Shown piece after piece: positions 26,301-36,781 of a DNA stretch of 64,000 nucleotides. Positions within the stretch are counted from its first letter, which is position 1, and each line of letters begins with the position of its first letter. The stretch is from assembly GCA_900018345.1 (NCBI GenBank), contig FCNA01000028.1, positions 88,080-152,079 on the forward strand, written 5' to 3'. The notes below the pieces were generated by a model. The model saw only the letters and a list, made by a program, of their open reading frames with translations, ran no database searches and was not told where the DNA came from. The stretch is from Clostridiales bacterium CHKCI006 (GTDB taxonomy: Bacteria; Bacillota_I; Bacilli_A; Erysipelotrichales; Coprobacillaceae). A program made the translations under genes and the position numbers.

Positions 26301-27653
26301 AATATGGGTCAGATCGACGATCCGTGAAGGAATCTCACGTTCCGGATTGATGAAACATTGCATGCGATCGATGACCTCTCCATTACGCACTTTGACTGCA
26401 CCAAATTCTGTAATGCCGTCATGAACAACAGAGAGCCCCGTTGTCTCAAGGTCAAAAGACACAAAGACAGAATCTTCGATCGGCACATCCCGCGGATTCA
26501 TCACGATCTTTAAATAGGATTCAATAGCATTGATCTCAGTGCCATAGATCATCTTCAAATGATGCTTGGCAGCCGCACTCTGGGCTTCCGGAAAGGATTG
26601 TACATTGCCATGATCAGTCAAAGCAATGGCATCATGACCCCAGGAAGCCACACGACTAACATATTCTGTAATCGTGGAGATTCCATCCATGGCTGACATT
26701 TGTGTATGGGTATGAAGCTCTACTCTTTTTTCACTGGCCGTATCCGTCCGCGCTGCAGGCGCTTCAATGATTTCAACGGAATTGGCCATCAGGATCGTTT
26801 CTTTCGCAAAACTGTCATATTTGATCTCACCGATCACTTCTACAAAACAATTGCCCTTGCCCACCTTCTGCAATTCTTCCAAAGGATGACGAGCGCTCTC
26901 GAAACGCTTAACTAAGATAGAATCCGTGTAATCCGTCAGCCAGAGTGTCTGAATGTGTTTACCTGATTTGATCTGAATCAGATCTGTTTTAAATATATAG
27001 CCCCGAACTCTGGCATTCCGCACATCATTTCTGATTTCGTTGAGTTTCAGATCCACACAGTCTTCTTTGCTGCGTCGATAATAATTCGGTTTGGCTGCTG
27101 GCTTTGGTGCTTCCGGCTTTTTGATCGGGGCACTGACCTTGACTTCAATGTTCTGTTCCATTTCCTGTTTGATCTTCTGATAATCCGCATTTTCCGTATC
27201 AATCGCAGTCTCTACATTCAGCGCAAGCCCAACCTCTTCTAACAATGAAGCCAGCAATGGTTTAAGCTCTCTTAGCGCATTTAACTGAATTTCGTTGACC
27301 ACTTCGATCTTTAACGTATCTCCTTCATAAGTCAGCGGCAGGCTGGCTACAAAGGCCCATTGCGGATACTGATCCTGCAAGTTCAAGATGAAGTATCTCG
27401 CGTAAGCCAGCACCTCCTCTTTAGGGTAACGCAGTGATCTGACCTTTAGATAAAAGGACGCTGGATAAGGAAAATCATTCAGCCTGGTCTTAAATTGTCG
27501 ATATTCAGCGAAGGGAATGACCTCTTCACTCTCTAAAAAGAAAGAATAACAGTCATGGGTTGTGACTGTTACCTTGGTCATGGTTGCTTTAGCGAGGATG
27601 GGCAGTTGACCATCCAGCTTTAATTGCGAAAGCAAAATTTCTGTTTTATTCAT
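23340..27653 (-). CDS. polC: DNA polymerase III alpha subunit, PolC type
   Basis: 1437 residues, the Gram-positive replicative polymerase. Order: N-terminal domains, OB fold (VRGYIFKTDLIQIKSGKHIQ, about 218-237), PHP domain (VELHTHTQMSAMDG) interrupted by a DEDDh proofreading exonuclease (SFDLETTGLS about 395, then AHNATFDVGF), a C4 zinc site (CPHCGYSEF and CPVCGKP), the polymerase core with catalytic PDIDLNFSG (about 950) and the C-terminal duplex-binding part. This layout distinguishes PolC from DnaE. Last gene of the uppS-cdsA-dxr-rseP-polC run, 20 bp after rseP. Confidence 0.97.
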   Translation of the reverse strand: MNKTEILLSQLKLDGQLPILAKATMTKVTVTTHDCYSFFLESEEVIPFAEYRQFKTRLNDFPYPASFYLKVRSLRYPKEEVLAYARYFILNLQDQYPQWAFVASLPLTYEGDTLKIEVVNEIQLNALRELKPLLASLLEEVGLALNVETAIDTENADYQKIKQEMEQNIEVKVSAPIKKPEAPKPAAKPNYYRRSKEDCVDLKLNEIRNDVRNARVRGYIFKTDLIQIKSGKHIQTLWLTDYTDSILVKRFESARHPLEELQKVGKGNCFVEVIGEIKYDSFAKETILMANSVEIIEAPAARTDTASEKRVELHTHTQMSAMDGISTITEYVSRVASWGHDAIALTDHGNVQSFPEAQSAAAKHHLKMIYGTEINAIESYLKIVMNPRDVPIEDSVFVSFDLETTGLSVVHDGITEFGAVKVRNGEVIDRMQCFINPEREIPSRIVDLTHISNEMVKNAPTAVEMVDRIMDFFGDHVIVAHNATFDVGFLNEAYRKAGKPPIQNTIIDTLPLARAILKPMKSYRLGAVAKFYRVAYDDDVAHRADYDAEVLSNVLNMMFHQLMNEGIYNINQINDRQDMNQVFKLVYPYHATLLVKNKKGLKNLFKLITEANTTYFHNEPRLPKELICQYHDGLLIGSSCYKSEVFEAAMNANDETLDALLDFYDYIEIQPLEDYYHLVEHGSIASVDNLKLSLQRLIEHAEKKNKLVVASGDVHFLEPEEKIFRDVFIANPTIGLNHTPHPLCDRRNPRAFTPSCYLRTTDEMLASFSQWLPSDKAYAYVVTNTRKIADMIEEINPVHDKLYTPSIDGADEELKRLCYKTAHEWYGEKLPEIVEKRLDRELGSIIKHGFGVIYYIAHRLVKKSNEDGYLVGSRGSVGSSFVATMSGITEVNPLPPHYRCPHCGYSEFVNPEETADGYDLPDKSCPVCGKPLKGDGHNIPFETFLGFNADKVPDIDLNFSGDYQWKAHDYTKVLFGEDKVYRAGTISTVAEKTAYGYAKGYSELMGTEDTIRSAELERIAAGCTGTKRTTGQHPGGIIVIPREMDVFDFTPVQYPADDLTSLWKTTHFDFHAIHDNVLKLDILGHVDPTVIRMLQDLTHIDPKDIPTNDKKVMSLFNSTEAMGIDLSMINCKTGALGLPEFGTPFVRGMLEQTHPSTFSDLVIISGLSHGTDVYLGNAELLIKSGTCTLKEVIGCRDDIMVYLMQHGLEPLQAFKIMEFVRKGQPSKNKEGWQEWVKVLEDNNIAQWYIDSCAKIKYMFPKAHAAAYVLSAIRVAWWKLYYPVEYYSVYFTTRCDAYEIESMIRGKDVVMNRHREIEKLKQEHRTTKKDEDLYSVFEICIEMFERGFAFSNIDLELSDATRFLPHPNDPHLIVPPFSCIDGLGESVAVTIVQARNEHPFLSKEDVIKRTRLNNTHIKTLSSMNVFDHLQEENQLSLF

Positions 27654-27672
27654 CTACCTTCCCCCTTTATGC

Positions 27673-28761
27673 TTAAAAGATACGTGAAAAATCCTGTATC
27701 GTCACAACGATCATCAGACCGAAGACTAGCACGAGTCCTGCCAGCTGTAAATAATAGCGTAAACGTGTCGGGATAGGTCTGCCCAATGCTTTTTCTACTA
27801 AAGCAAACAGGATCTGCGAACCGTCCAATCCTGGAATCGGCATCAGATTAAAGATACCGACGTTGATGCTTAAGGTTGCTACTAACGCAATCAATGTCGC
27901 TATATCCCCTTGACTGGTGACCTGGCTGGTGACCTGATAGATACCGGCCGGTCCAGATAACTGTGAAATGGTATTTCGCGAATCGGTGATCAATCGGCCT
28001 AAGGTCTGGAAGATCAGGGTCGACATTTCAGCGACGTCCTGGAAGGTATAAGAGATACTTTCCGTTAAGGTCAATGAACGTGTCGTTGGCTGAATGCCTA
28101 AGTAAAATGCTTCACGGCTTTCATCATAAGGAGCCACCAGAGTGATCGTTTGCGATGCACCATCCCGCATCAATCCGATCTCAATTTCTGTTTCCGCTGC
28201 CTCAACATGATTGTTTTCCACGCGTAATGCCACTGTGATATCGCTCATGCTGCTGATTGAAAAGGTTTCACCATTGGCCGGAAAAGTCATTTGCGTGATC
28301 TCATCCCCGACTTCAATTCCCGCCTGATAAGCCACACCTTCTTCTAAGACATTACCAATGATGTTCTCGTTGGTTGAAACCGAAGCTGAGAAAGTATAAA
28401 CGCCAATCAGTAAAACAATAGCCAATACGAAATTCATGAAGACTCCAGCGGACATCACGACGACCTGCTTCCAGGTCTTGATGCCTTTGATGGTCCGCTC
28501 AAAAGGAACATCTTTCATCTCCTCATTTTCTTCCTGATCCACTTCCCCGGCCATCGCGACATAACCACCGATAGGCAAAGCACGAATATGATAGGCTGTC
28601 TCTCCTTTTTGAGAATGCCATAAAGAGGGGCCCATACCTATCGAAAATTCACTGCAGTAAACGCCAAAGGCTTTGGCAGCGATAAAATGACCTAATTCAT
28701 GGACAAGAATGATCACCCCTAAGACAAGGATGAATACAATAAGATTAATGATTGTCTGCAC
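27673..28761 (-). CDS. rseP: Site-2 RIP metalloprotease
   Basis: 362 residues. Zinc motif HELGH at 21-25 in the first transmembrane helix, one PDZ-like domain (about 120-210), and NLMPIPGLDGSQ with the third zinc ligand Asp in a later helix. Cleaves membrane anti-sigma factors or signal-peptide remnants (RseP/RasP type). The start codon is GTG at 28761 with GGAGAG upstream, inside the end of dxr; the 17-bp overlap implies coupling. Confidence 0.93.
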   Translation of the reverse strand: MQTIINLIVFILVLGVIILVHELGHFIAAKAFGVYCSEFSIGMGPSLWHSQKGETAYHIRALPIGGYVAMAGEVDQEENEEMKDVPFERTIKGIKTWKQVVVMSAGVFMNFVLAIVLLIGVYTFSASVSTNENIIGNVLEEGVAYQAGIEVGDEITQMTFPANGETFSISSMSDITVALRVENNHVEAAETEIEIGLMRDGASQTITLVAPYDESREAFYLGIQPTTRSLTLTESISYTFQDVAEMSTLIFQTLGRLITDSRNTISQLSGPAGIYQVTSQVTSQGDIATLIALVATLSINVGIFNLMPIPGLDGSQILFALVEKALGRPIPTRLRYYLQLAGLVLVFGLMIVVTIQDFSRIF

Positions 28762-29914
28762 TTGCGCTCTCTCCTATTCTTTTGCGAACATAACGTCTTG
28801 CCCACAAATCACACATGACAAGATCATCCAGAGTTGGCTCTTCAATCGCTCGATGATGCTTGAGGCAGTCAGCGACACATTCCTCAATCTCTAAAAACGA
28901 GATCTCATCCGATAGAAAAGCTTGGGTGGCCACCTCTTTGGCAGCATTTAAGACCGCCGGACGCGTCCCACCTAAACGACCCGCATCATAAGCCATCCCT
29001 AAAGCCGGGAAGCGTTCAAAATCCATTTTACGGAAAGTCAATTGGCCAACCTCCTCCAGATTCAGAGCGTGACTGTTGGCAATCGGTTCACGATCCGGAT
29101 AAGTCAGCGCGTACTGAATCGGCAGGCGCATGTCCGGGGTTCCCATTTGTGCCATCACCGCACCATCTACAAATTCAACCATGGAATGCACAATACTTTC
29201 CGGATGCATGATCACACTGATCTTGCCTAAAGGCAGATCGAACAGCCATTTCGCTTCAATGACCTCAAGTCCTTTATTGAACATGGTCGCACTATCGATC
29301 GTAATACTGTTCCCCATGGACCAGTTAGGATGCTTTAAAGCCTGTTCCTTGGTGACACCTTTTAACTCTTCTCGATCAAGATTGCGGAAGGCACCACCGG
29401 ACGCTGTAATGATCAAACGTTTGATCTGACGATGATCTTCACCCTGCAGGCACTGGAAGATGGCCGAATGCTCACTATCGACCGGCAGGATCCTGACTCC
29501 CTTTTCCTTGGCCAGGCGGGTCACGAGCGAACCACCGACAACCATCGTTTCTTTATTAGCCAAAGCAAGATCCTTGCCCGCTTCAATCGCTGCCAGGCTT
29601 GGCTCCAGACCGGCAAATCCTACGATCCCGTTCAGGACGATATCCGCTTCTTCTTGGCGGCATAGCGTCAAAAGACCTTCTTTGCCATAACCAAATTGAA
29701 TATTCGGATAATCAGCGGCTAACCGTTTCGCATCCGCTTCCTCCATCACACAAACATAAGGACAATAAAACGCATCCAACAATGTGCGCAGTTTTTCTAT
29801 CTGATGTCCACAGGAAAGACCGACCAATTCAAAATCATCCGGATGATTTCGCACGACATCCATTGCCTGCATGCCGATCGATCCTGTACATCCTAAGATC
29901 GTTACTCTTTTCAT
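28745..29914 (-). CDS. dxr: 1-deoxy-D-xylulose-5-phosphate reductoisomerase
   Basis: 389 residues from the second of two tandem ATGs (29914), which has better spacing from GGAGG; 29917 is possible. NADPH-binding GCTGSIGMQAM, ALANKETMVVGG and the metal/substrate motif PVDSEHSAIFQCLQG are all present, as is ASGGAFR. Second step of the MEP isoprenoid pathway, feeding the undecaprenyl synthase encoded in the same operon. Confidence 0.96.
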   Translation of the reverse strand: MKRVTILGCTGSIGMQAMDVVRNHPDDFELVGLSCGHQIEKLRTLLDAFYCPYVCVMEEADAKRLAADYPNIQFGYGKEGLLTLCRQEEADIVLNGIVGFAGLEPSLAAIEAGKDLALANKETMVVGGSLVTRLAKEKGVRILPVDSEHSAIFQCLQGEDHRQIKRLIITASGGAFRNLDREELKGVTKEQALKHPNWSMGNSITIDSATMFNKGLEVIEAKWLFDLPLGKISVIMHPESIVHSMVEFVDGAVMAQMGTPDMRLPIQYALTYPDREPIANSHALNLEEVGQLTFRKMDFERFPALGMAYDAGRLGGTRPAVLNAAKEVATQAFLSDEISFLEIEECVADCLKHHRAIEEPTLDDLVMCDLWARRYVRKRIGESASADNH

Positions 29915-29923
29915 CATAACCTC

Positions 29924-30700
29924 CTAAAGAAACAATGTATAAAATACGGAAAAGACAATGACGTTGAAAACCAGACTATCAATGCGGTCTAAAACACCGC
30001 CATGTCCCGGTAACAAATTTGAAAAATCCTTGATCTGGTAATGACGTTTCAGGGCACTGAAAGTCAGATCTCCGATTTGACTGGTAACTGTCAAGAGAAA
30101 AGCCAGGATCGTCGCTTTGCCTAACGTTAGCCCAAAAGGGAAGAAATAAGCAATGCCTACACCAAACAGCGTTCCTAAGATCATCCCGCCTAGCGATCCC
30201 TCTACGGTCTTTTTAGGAGACAGACGAGGAATCAATGGATGCTTTCCAATCAGATATCCCGTGAAATAAGCTCCTGTATCACAGCCATACGTCGCAAATA
30301 ATAAGAAGAAGATCGCACCCAGACCTAAGCTGGCACGGATGTGCGCAATCCCACGCAAGGCCGTCAGCACAAAGATCATCATCGTGAAAATCAGGTAACT
30401 GTCTTCGATCTTAAACTGTTCCAAGAGCACTACCAGCGTGAATAGACCTATCAGAAAAAGCATTTCCTGCCAGGCCGGAATGAAGAAATCCTGCGTGCCT
30501 AAAAACAGCCAGACACTCATTGCCAGACAGTACACATCGACGATATAAGACCAGTCCGGGCGATGACAGATCTTGACAATTTCGTACACACCTAATAAAC
30601 TCACCAGCAGCAAGCCGACCGTTAAAGCCGTTTGGCCTATGTAAATCACACTTAATGCTAAAGCGGCCAGGATCAAGCCGGTAATGATACGCTGCTTCAT
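29924..30700 (-). CDS. cdsA: Phosphatidate cytidylyltransferase
   Basis: 258 residues with about eight transmembrane helices and the CDP-alcohol signature region KDFSNLLPGHGGVLDRIDSL near the C-terminus. Makes CDP-diacylglycerol, the phospholipid precursor. Overlaps the end of uppS by 4 bp (ATGA). Confidence 0.94.
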   Translation of the reverse strand: MKQRIITGLILAALALSVIYIGQTALTVGLLLVSLLGVYEIVKICHRPDWSYIVDVYCLAMSVWLFLGTQDFFIPAWQEMLFLIGLFTLVVLLEQFKIEDSYLIFTMMIFVLTALRGIAHIRASLGLGAIFFLLFATYGCDTGAYFTGYLIGKHPLIPRLSPKKTVEGSLGGMILGTLFGVGIAYFFPFGLTLGKATILAFLLTVTSQIGDLTFSALKRHYQIKDFSNLLPGHGGVLDRIDSLVFNVIVFSVFYTLFL

Positions 30701-31449
30701 GATTTCAGACCTCCAAAGCGACGATCACGATGCTGATAAGCAATGATTGCCTCATGCAGACACGCTTCGTTGAAATCCGGCCAGAGGACCGGTGAGAAAT
30801 AGAGTTCCGCATAAGAAAGCTGCCATAGCATGAAGTTGGACAGGCGGCATTCACCACTTGTTCGTACCAGCAAATCGACCGGCGGCAGGTCTGCGCTCAT
30901 CATATAACTTTCAAAGAGATCCTCATCGATTTCATCAAGTGTCAGATCTCCCTGTTTATAATCCATTGCAATCTGCTTGCAGGCTTCAACGATTTCCTGT
31001 CTGGAACCATAGATAAAGGCAAAACAGAGGATCAGTCCGGTATTATGAGACGTCCGCTCCACCGCTGAAAAGATGACATCCTGTGTCCACTGGGGTGCTC
31101 TGGCAACATCACCAATAAACCGGATCTGGACATTATTATCCATGAGTTCCTGTAAATACAAGTTAAAGAATTCTTTAGGTAATTTAAAAATATACTCTAC
31201 TTCCTGCTGGGGACGTGCAAAATTCTCAGTCGAGAAAGCATAAACGGTCATCGCTTTGACCCCTAGACGATTCGCTTCTAAAGCCAGCGTACGAATTGTC
31301 TTGGTTCCTTCATGATGACCGTAAGTGCGCGGCATGTTTCTTTTTTTGGCCCAGCGTCCGTTTCCATCCATAATAAAAGCAATATGCGCTGGAATGTTGT
31401 TTGGATCTAATTTTGGAACAGTCTGAGGCTGCTTCTTTTTGAAGATCAT
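30697..31449 (-). CDS. uppS: Isoprenyl transferase (undecaprenyl diphosphate synthase)
   Basis: 250 residues. Cis-prenyltransferase signature IAFIMDGNGRWAKKR near residues 24-38, with the catalytic Asp, TVYAFSTENFARP in the middle and LLVRTSGECRLSNFMLWQ toward the C-terminus. Makes the C55 lipid carrier for cell-wall synthesis. GGGAGG precedes the ATG. First gene of an operon with a clear promoter. Confidence 0.95.
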   Translation of the reverse strand: MIFKKKQPQTVPKLDPNNIPAHIAFIMDGNGRWAKKRNMPRTYGHHEGTKTIRTLALEANRLGVKAMTVYAFSTENFARPQQEVEYIFKLPKEFFNLYLQELMDNNVQIRFIGDVARAPQWTQDVIFSAVERTSHNTGLILCFAFIYGSRQEIVEACKQIAMDYKQGDLTLDEIDEDLFESYMMSADLPPVDLLVRTSGECRLSNFMLWQLSYAELYFSPVLWPDFNEACLHEAIIAYQHRDRRFGGLKS

Positions 31450-31494
31450 AAATGTCCTCCCTCTTCATATGATTATATGCATTATCAATGTGAT

Positions 31495-31523
31495 ATTATA
31501 CCACACATCCATGCTCACCTCAA
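31495..31523 (-). promoter_or_regulatory. uppS operon promoter
   Basis: Minus-strand -35 TTGAGG (31518-31523), 17-bp spacer, -10 TATAAT (31495-31500) preceded by TGG. Confidence 0.75.
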
Positions 31524-31544
31524 TCAAAACCCCTGTATCAAAGC

Positions 31545-31574
31545 CAAAAAAGGGGATATCCGAAGATATTCCCT
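31545..31574 (-). terminator. Terminator after frr
   Basis: Stem GGGAATATC/GATATCCCC (one mismatch) closed by a TTCG tetraloop on the minus strand, followed by a T6 tract. It lies directly after the frr stop codon. Confidence 0.85.
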
Positions 31575-31575
31575 C

Positions 31576-32121
31576 TTATACTGTCATGATTTCCTTTTCT
31601 TTATCTTTTGCGATGCTATCTACCTTTTTCACAAATTCATCGGTCTTCTTCTGTACTTTTTCAGTCGCACGTTTCGCTTCATCCTCACTGAAATCGCCTT
31701 TTTTGATTTCATCATTCGCATCACGACGAATATTACGAATAGCGACTTTAGCTTGCTCAGCCATTTTCGAAACGACCTTGCAGTATTCTTTACGACGATC
31801 TTCTGTTAAAGGCGGAATGACCAAACGGATCACATTACCATCATTTTGAGGTGTGATACCCAGATCAGATTCAAAGATGGCATGTTCGATATTCTTTAAA
31901 GTAGACTTGTCATATGGCTTGATGACTAACTGACGACCTTCTACAACCTGAACGCTCGCAACCTGATTCACTGGTGTTGGAGATCCCCAGTAATCCACAC
32001 TGATACGGTCAAGCATATTAGGATTGGCACGACCAGTACGCACTGTTGCCAGGTCATGGTTTAAAGCAGTAATGGCTTTTTCCATACGCTGTGAAGCTTT
32101 TTCAATAATTTCTTTAGACAT
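31576..32121 (-). CDS. frr: Ribosome recycling factor
   Basis: 181 residues from the ATG at 32121 (AGGAGGAAAATAAA upstream); the longer frame upstream overlaps pyrH and is not used. Family motifs [37 protein letters not shown] and the C-terminal helix are complete. Splits post-termination ribosomes with EF-G. 1 bp after pyrH, the usual pyrH-frr pair. Confidence 0.97.
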   Translation of the reverse strand: MSKEIIEKASQRMEKAITALNHDLATVRTGRANPNMLDRISVDYWGSPTPVNQVASVQVVEGRQLVIKPYDKSTLKNIEHAIFESDLGITPQNDGNVIRLVIPPLTEDRRKEYCKVVSKMAEQAKVAIRNIRRDANDEIKKGDFSEDEAKRATEKVQKKTDEFVKKVDSIAKDKEKEIMTV

Positions 32122-32122
32122 T

Positions 32123-32845
<723 letters not shown>

Positions 32846-32891
32846 TTATACTCCTTTCATGATAGGCCCAATCTCCTAACTCATTAACTAT

Positions 32892-32920
32892 ACTTTGCCA
32901 CAAAATGCGTTTCGTGTCAA
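32892..32920 (-). promoter_or_regulatory. pyrH-frr promoter
   Basis: Minus-strand perfect -35 TTGACA (32915-32920), 17-bp spacer, weak -10 CAAAGT (32892-32897) preceded by TGG. The strong -35 and TG extension may compensate for the poor -10. Confidence 0.5.
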
Positions 32921-32947
32921 CTATTTTAAAAGTACGTCTTCCTGAAA

Positions 32948-33814
32948 TTAAAAATAACGTTTCAATAAGCGAATAAACTCAATCAAATGCTGATTCTGAT
33001 CATCCTTTCGATGATAGACACCAAAAATCAATTTTGGTGAGTCGATCAGCGGAAGATAGCGCAGGCTCGGATCTCGCCCTTTTTTGATATCTGGTCGAAA
33101 CGTCACCCCGACCCCAGCCTTGACCAGGGCTGTGATACTTTCAAATGTCTCACAAAACTGAATCTGATTGATCTTTAAGCGTCTCATCAAGCGGTTTTGC
33201 ATTGATATAATCCCTTCAGGTGCCTTGAGATCCTGACTGAAAAGAACAGTCTCCCGGATTTCATTCACATCAACACATTGAACATTCTTAAGCATATAAT
33301 CAGATGTCACGCAAGCTATCATCACTTCCCCGAGTTTCTCAAATGCGATATTGTCTGGTATTTTTTCACGTTTGAGACCAAAAGTCAAAGAAACAATATG
33401 ATGCTGGAGCAACTGTTCGTCAGTTTGTGTGGAAACACAATGAAGAATCGGCCGAAGCCCTGGATAAAGAATCAAAAGCTCATGTAAAGGTTTGCTGATG
33501 AGATCCAATTCCAATTGATTATGACAACAGATTTCAAAAGGTACTGCAACTTGCCTGGCAGGTGTGGCAAGTTCACTTTGAATGCTCTTTTGTATTTCAA
33601 GGATGTGTTCAATGTGCGGACGGATCTGTTTTGCCTGCTGAGTAGGTGTTACAAATTTGTTAGTCCTTACAAATAAAGAGGTCTCTAATTCATTTTCCAT
33701 TGAGATAATCTGATGACTGACAGCGGGTTGAGATAGATGTAAACGATTGGCTGCCTTAGAAAAACTAAGCGTTTGATAAACTGAAATAAAGCATTCCATC
33801 TGAACAGTATTCAC
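32948..33814 (-). CDS. LysR-family transcriptional regulator
   Basis: 289 residues starting at GTG 33814, where GAGGAGG lies 6 bp upstream; an open extension further upstream runs through the promoter and is rejected. The N-terminal winged helix-turn-helix (SFSKAANRLHLSQPAVSHQI, about 18-37) is classical, followed by a substrate-binding domain (about 90-289). Divergent from the MATE transporter gene, with a palindrome in the shared promoter region, so it probably controls itself and the MATE-glucosidase genes. Effector unknown. Confidence 0.9.
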   Translation of the reverse strand: MNTVQMECFISVYQTLSFSKAANRLHLSQPAVSHQIISMENELETSLFVRTNKFVTPTQQAKQIRPHIEHILEIQKSIQSELATPARQVAVPFEICCHNQLELDLISKPLHELLILYPGLRPILHCVSTQTDEQLLQHHIVSLTFGLKREKIPDNIAFEKLGEVMIACVTSDYMLKNVQCVDVNEIRETVLFSQDLKAPEGIISMQNRLMRRLKINQIQFCETFESITALVKAGVGVTFRPDIKKGRDPSLRYLPLIDSPKLIFGVYHRKDDQNQHLIEFIRLLKRYF

Positions 33815-33848
33815 TCTATTCCTCCTCTTCAATAAATATCTTTTATTG

Positions 33849-33895
33849 ATTATAACATATTTTGTTAATAACTTAAACTGAAATAGTGTTATAAT
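33849..33895. promoter_or_regulatory. Divergent LysR/MATE promoter region with candidate operator
   Basis: Rightward: TGT-TATAAT extended -10 at 33890-33895 for the MATE gene. Leftward: -10 TATAAT at 33849-33854 for lysR. Between and overlapping the lysR -10 is a TAACA/TGTTA inverted repeat (33853-33867), a plausible LysR site giving autorepression. The elements are seen; the binding role is inferred. Confidence 0.55.
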
Positions 33896-33920
33896 CCTAA
33901 ACGTTGAAAGGAGAGATAAC

Positions 33921-35258
33921 ATGGAATCAAATCAAAATCAGTATTTAGGGACAGCACCCATTTCCCATCTGCTTCTCAAATTTTCCCTGCCAAGTGTTAC
34001 TTCCATGTTGGTGAGTTCACTCTACAACATGGTCGATCAAATCTTTATTGGACAAGGCATTGGCTATATCGCCAATGGGGCGACGAATGTCGTCTTTCCA
34101 ATTGTAACCATAGCCAATGCTTTTGCATTATTGATTGGTAATGGCTGTGCTGCCTTTCAAAGCATCTGTTTGGGTAAAGGGGATAACCACAAAGTGAAAC
34201 AGACGATCGGTAACAGTATTGTCCTTACCATTGTAACAAGTCTCTTATTAGTCGTCCTGTTCACTCTGTTTCAAAATAATTTTCTGTTGCTATTTGGCGG
34301 CACGGAACAAAACTTCGAATATGCTAAACAGTACTTGCAGATCATCCTGATCGGATTTCCGTTTTTTATGTTCACCAATACCTTGAGTTCGATCATCAAT
34401 GCCAATGGCATTCCAGGCTATACGATGTTGTGCGGAATTTCTGGATGTGTGATCAATCTCATCTTAGATCCGATTGCCATCTTTATTTTCAATATGGGCG
34501 TACAGGGAGCCACGCTGGCCACCATTACGGGACAAATCGTCACTGCACTTATTTCATTGCGCTATATCCGAAAACATATTTTACTGTCTAAAGAAGATTT
34601 TATACTATCAAAGAACACTTTTTATAAAGCGCTTCCTTTAGGTATGAGCAGTATCTTTTCGCAGGTATGCATTCTGATCATCAATGCCGTAATGAATAAT
34701 GCCCTGGTTACCTATGGCGCCAGTACTAAATTTGGCCCCGATATTCCTTTAGCCGTTGTGGGAATCGTCATGAAAGTGTATTCACTGGTGACTTCTTTTG
34801 TCGTCGGGATTGCCGCAGGTGCCCAACCCGTTGTCGGATACAACTATGGTTTAAAGGCATACGATCGTGTACGCCAATTATACAAAACCATCATGGCCTA
34901 CGAGATTGCTGTTGGGATCGTTGCCTTTGTTATCTTTGAGGTATTCCCAATGAACGTCATACAACTCTTTGGCTCAGAAGGAGAGCTATACAATGAATTT
35001 GCTTTATTTGCCCTCAGAGTCTATTTCTCAACAGTCGTCTTCTGCTGTGTACAAAAAGCCACTTCTATTTTTCTACAGGGAATTGGAAAACCACTGGCTT
35101 CAATGTCCCTATCCATTTTAAGAGACTTCGTTTTTGCGGTTTCATCAGTTTATATCATGGCTTATTTTTTAGGCATCTATGGTCCTTTATACAGTGCCCC
35201 TATCTCAGACTTACTGTCCATGATACCAGTCATATATATATGGCTCACTATATTTTAA
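33921..35258 (+). CDS. MATE family efflux transporter
   Basis: 445 residues, 12 predicted transmembrane helices in two homologous halves. The N-terminal segment KFSLPSVTSMLVSSLYNMVD followed by QIFIGQGIG, and the later ANAFALLIGNG, are typical of MATE/NorM-type cation-coupled exporters. GGAGAG precedes the ATG. It lies divergent to lysR and 25 bp before a broken glucosidase, suggesting a small regulated island. Substrate unknown. Confidence 0.92.
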   Translation: MESNQNQYLGTAPISHLLLKFSLPSVTSMLVSSLYNMVDQIFIGQGIGYIANGATNVVFPIVTIANAFALLIGNGCAAFQSICLGKGDNHKVKQTIGNSIVLTIVTSLLLVVLFTLFQNNFLLLFGGTEQNFEYAKQYLQIILIGFPFFMFTNTLSSIINANGIPGYTMLCGISGCVINLILDPIAIFIFNMGVQGATLATITGQIVTALISLRYIRKHILLSKEDFILSKNTFYKALPLGMSSIFSQVCILIINAVMNNALVTYGASTKFGPDIPLAVVGIVMKVYSLVTSFVVGIAAGAQPVVGYNYGLKAYDRVRQLYKTIMAYEIAVGIVAFVIFEVFPMNVIQLFGSEGELYNEFALFALRVYFSTVVFCCVQKATSIFLQGIGKPLASMSLSILRDFVFAVSSVYIMAYFLGIYGPLYSAPISDLLSMIPVIYIWLTIF

Positions 35259-35283
35259 ATAAAGCAACAAGGAGGAATGTACA

Positions 35284-36723
<1,440 letters not shown>

Positions 36724-36747
36724 AAATAAATACTCTCTGAATAATGT

Positions 36748-36772
36748 AAAAACAGCCAATGGCTGTTTTTTT
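36748..36772. terminator. Bidirectional terminator after the GH1 pseudogene
   Basis: 10-bp stem AAAAACAGCC/GGCTGTTTTT with a 3-nt loop (36748-36770), A/T runs on both sides. It serves the rightward island and possibly the leftward protease gene. Confidence 0.8.
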
Positions 36773-36781
36773 AAGTAAATG

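Noticed and set aside
33815..33922. Longer LysR start upstream of the GTG
   Set aside because: The extension runs through both promoters and the palindrome; the GTG at 33814 has GAGGAGG at good spacing and begins directly at the helix-turn-helix.
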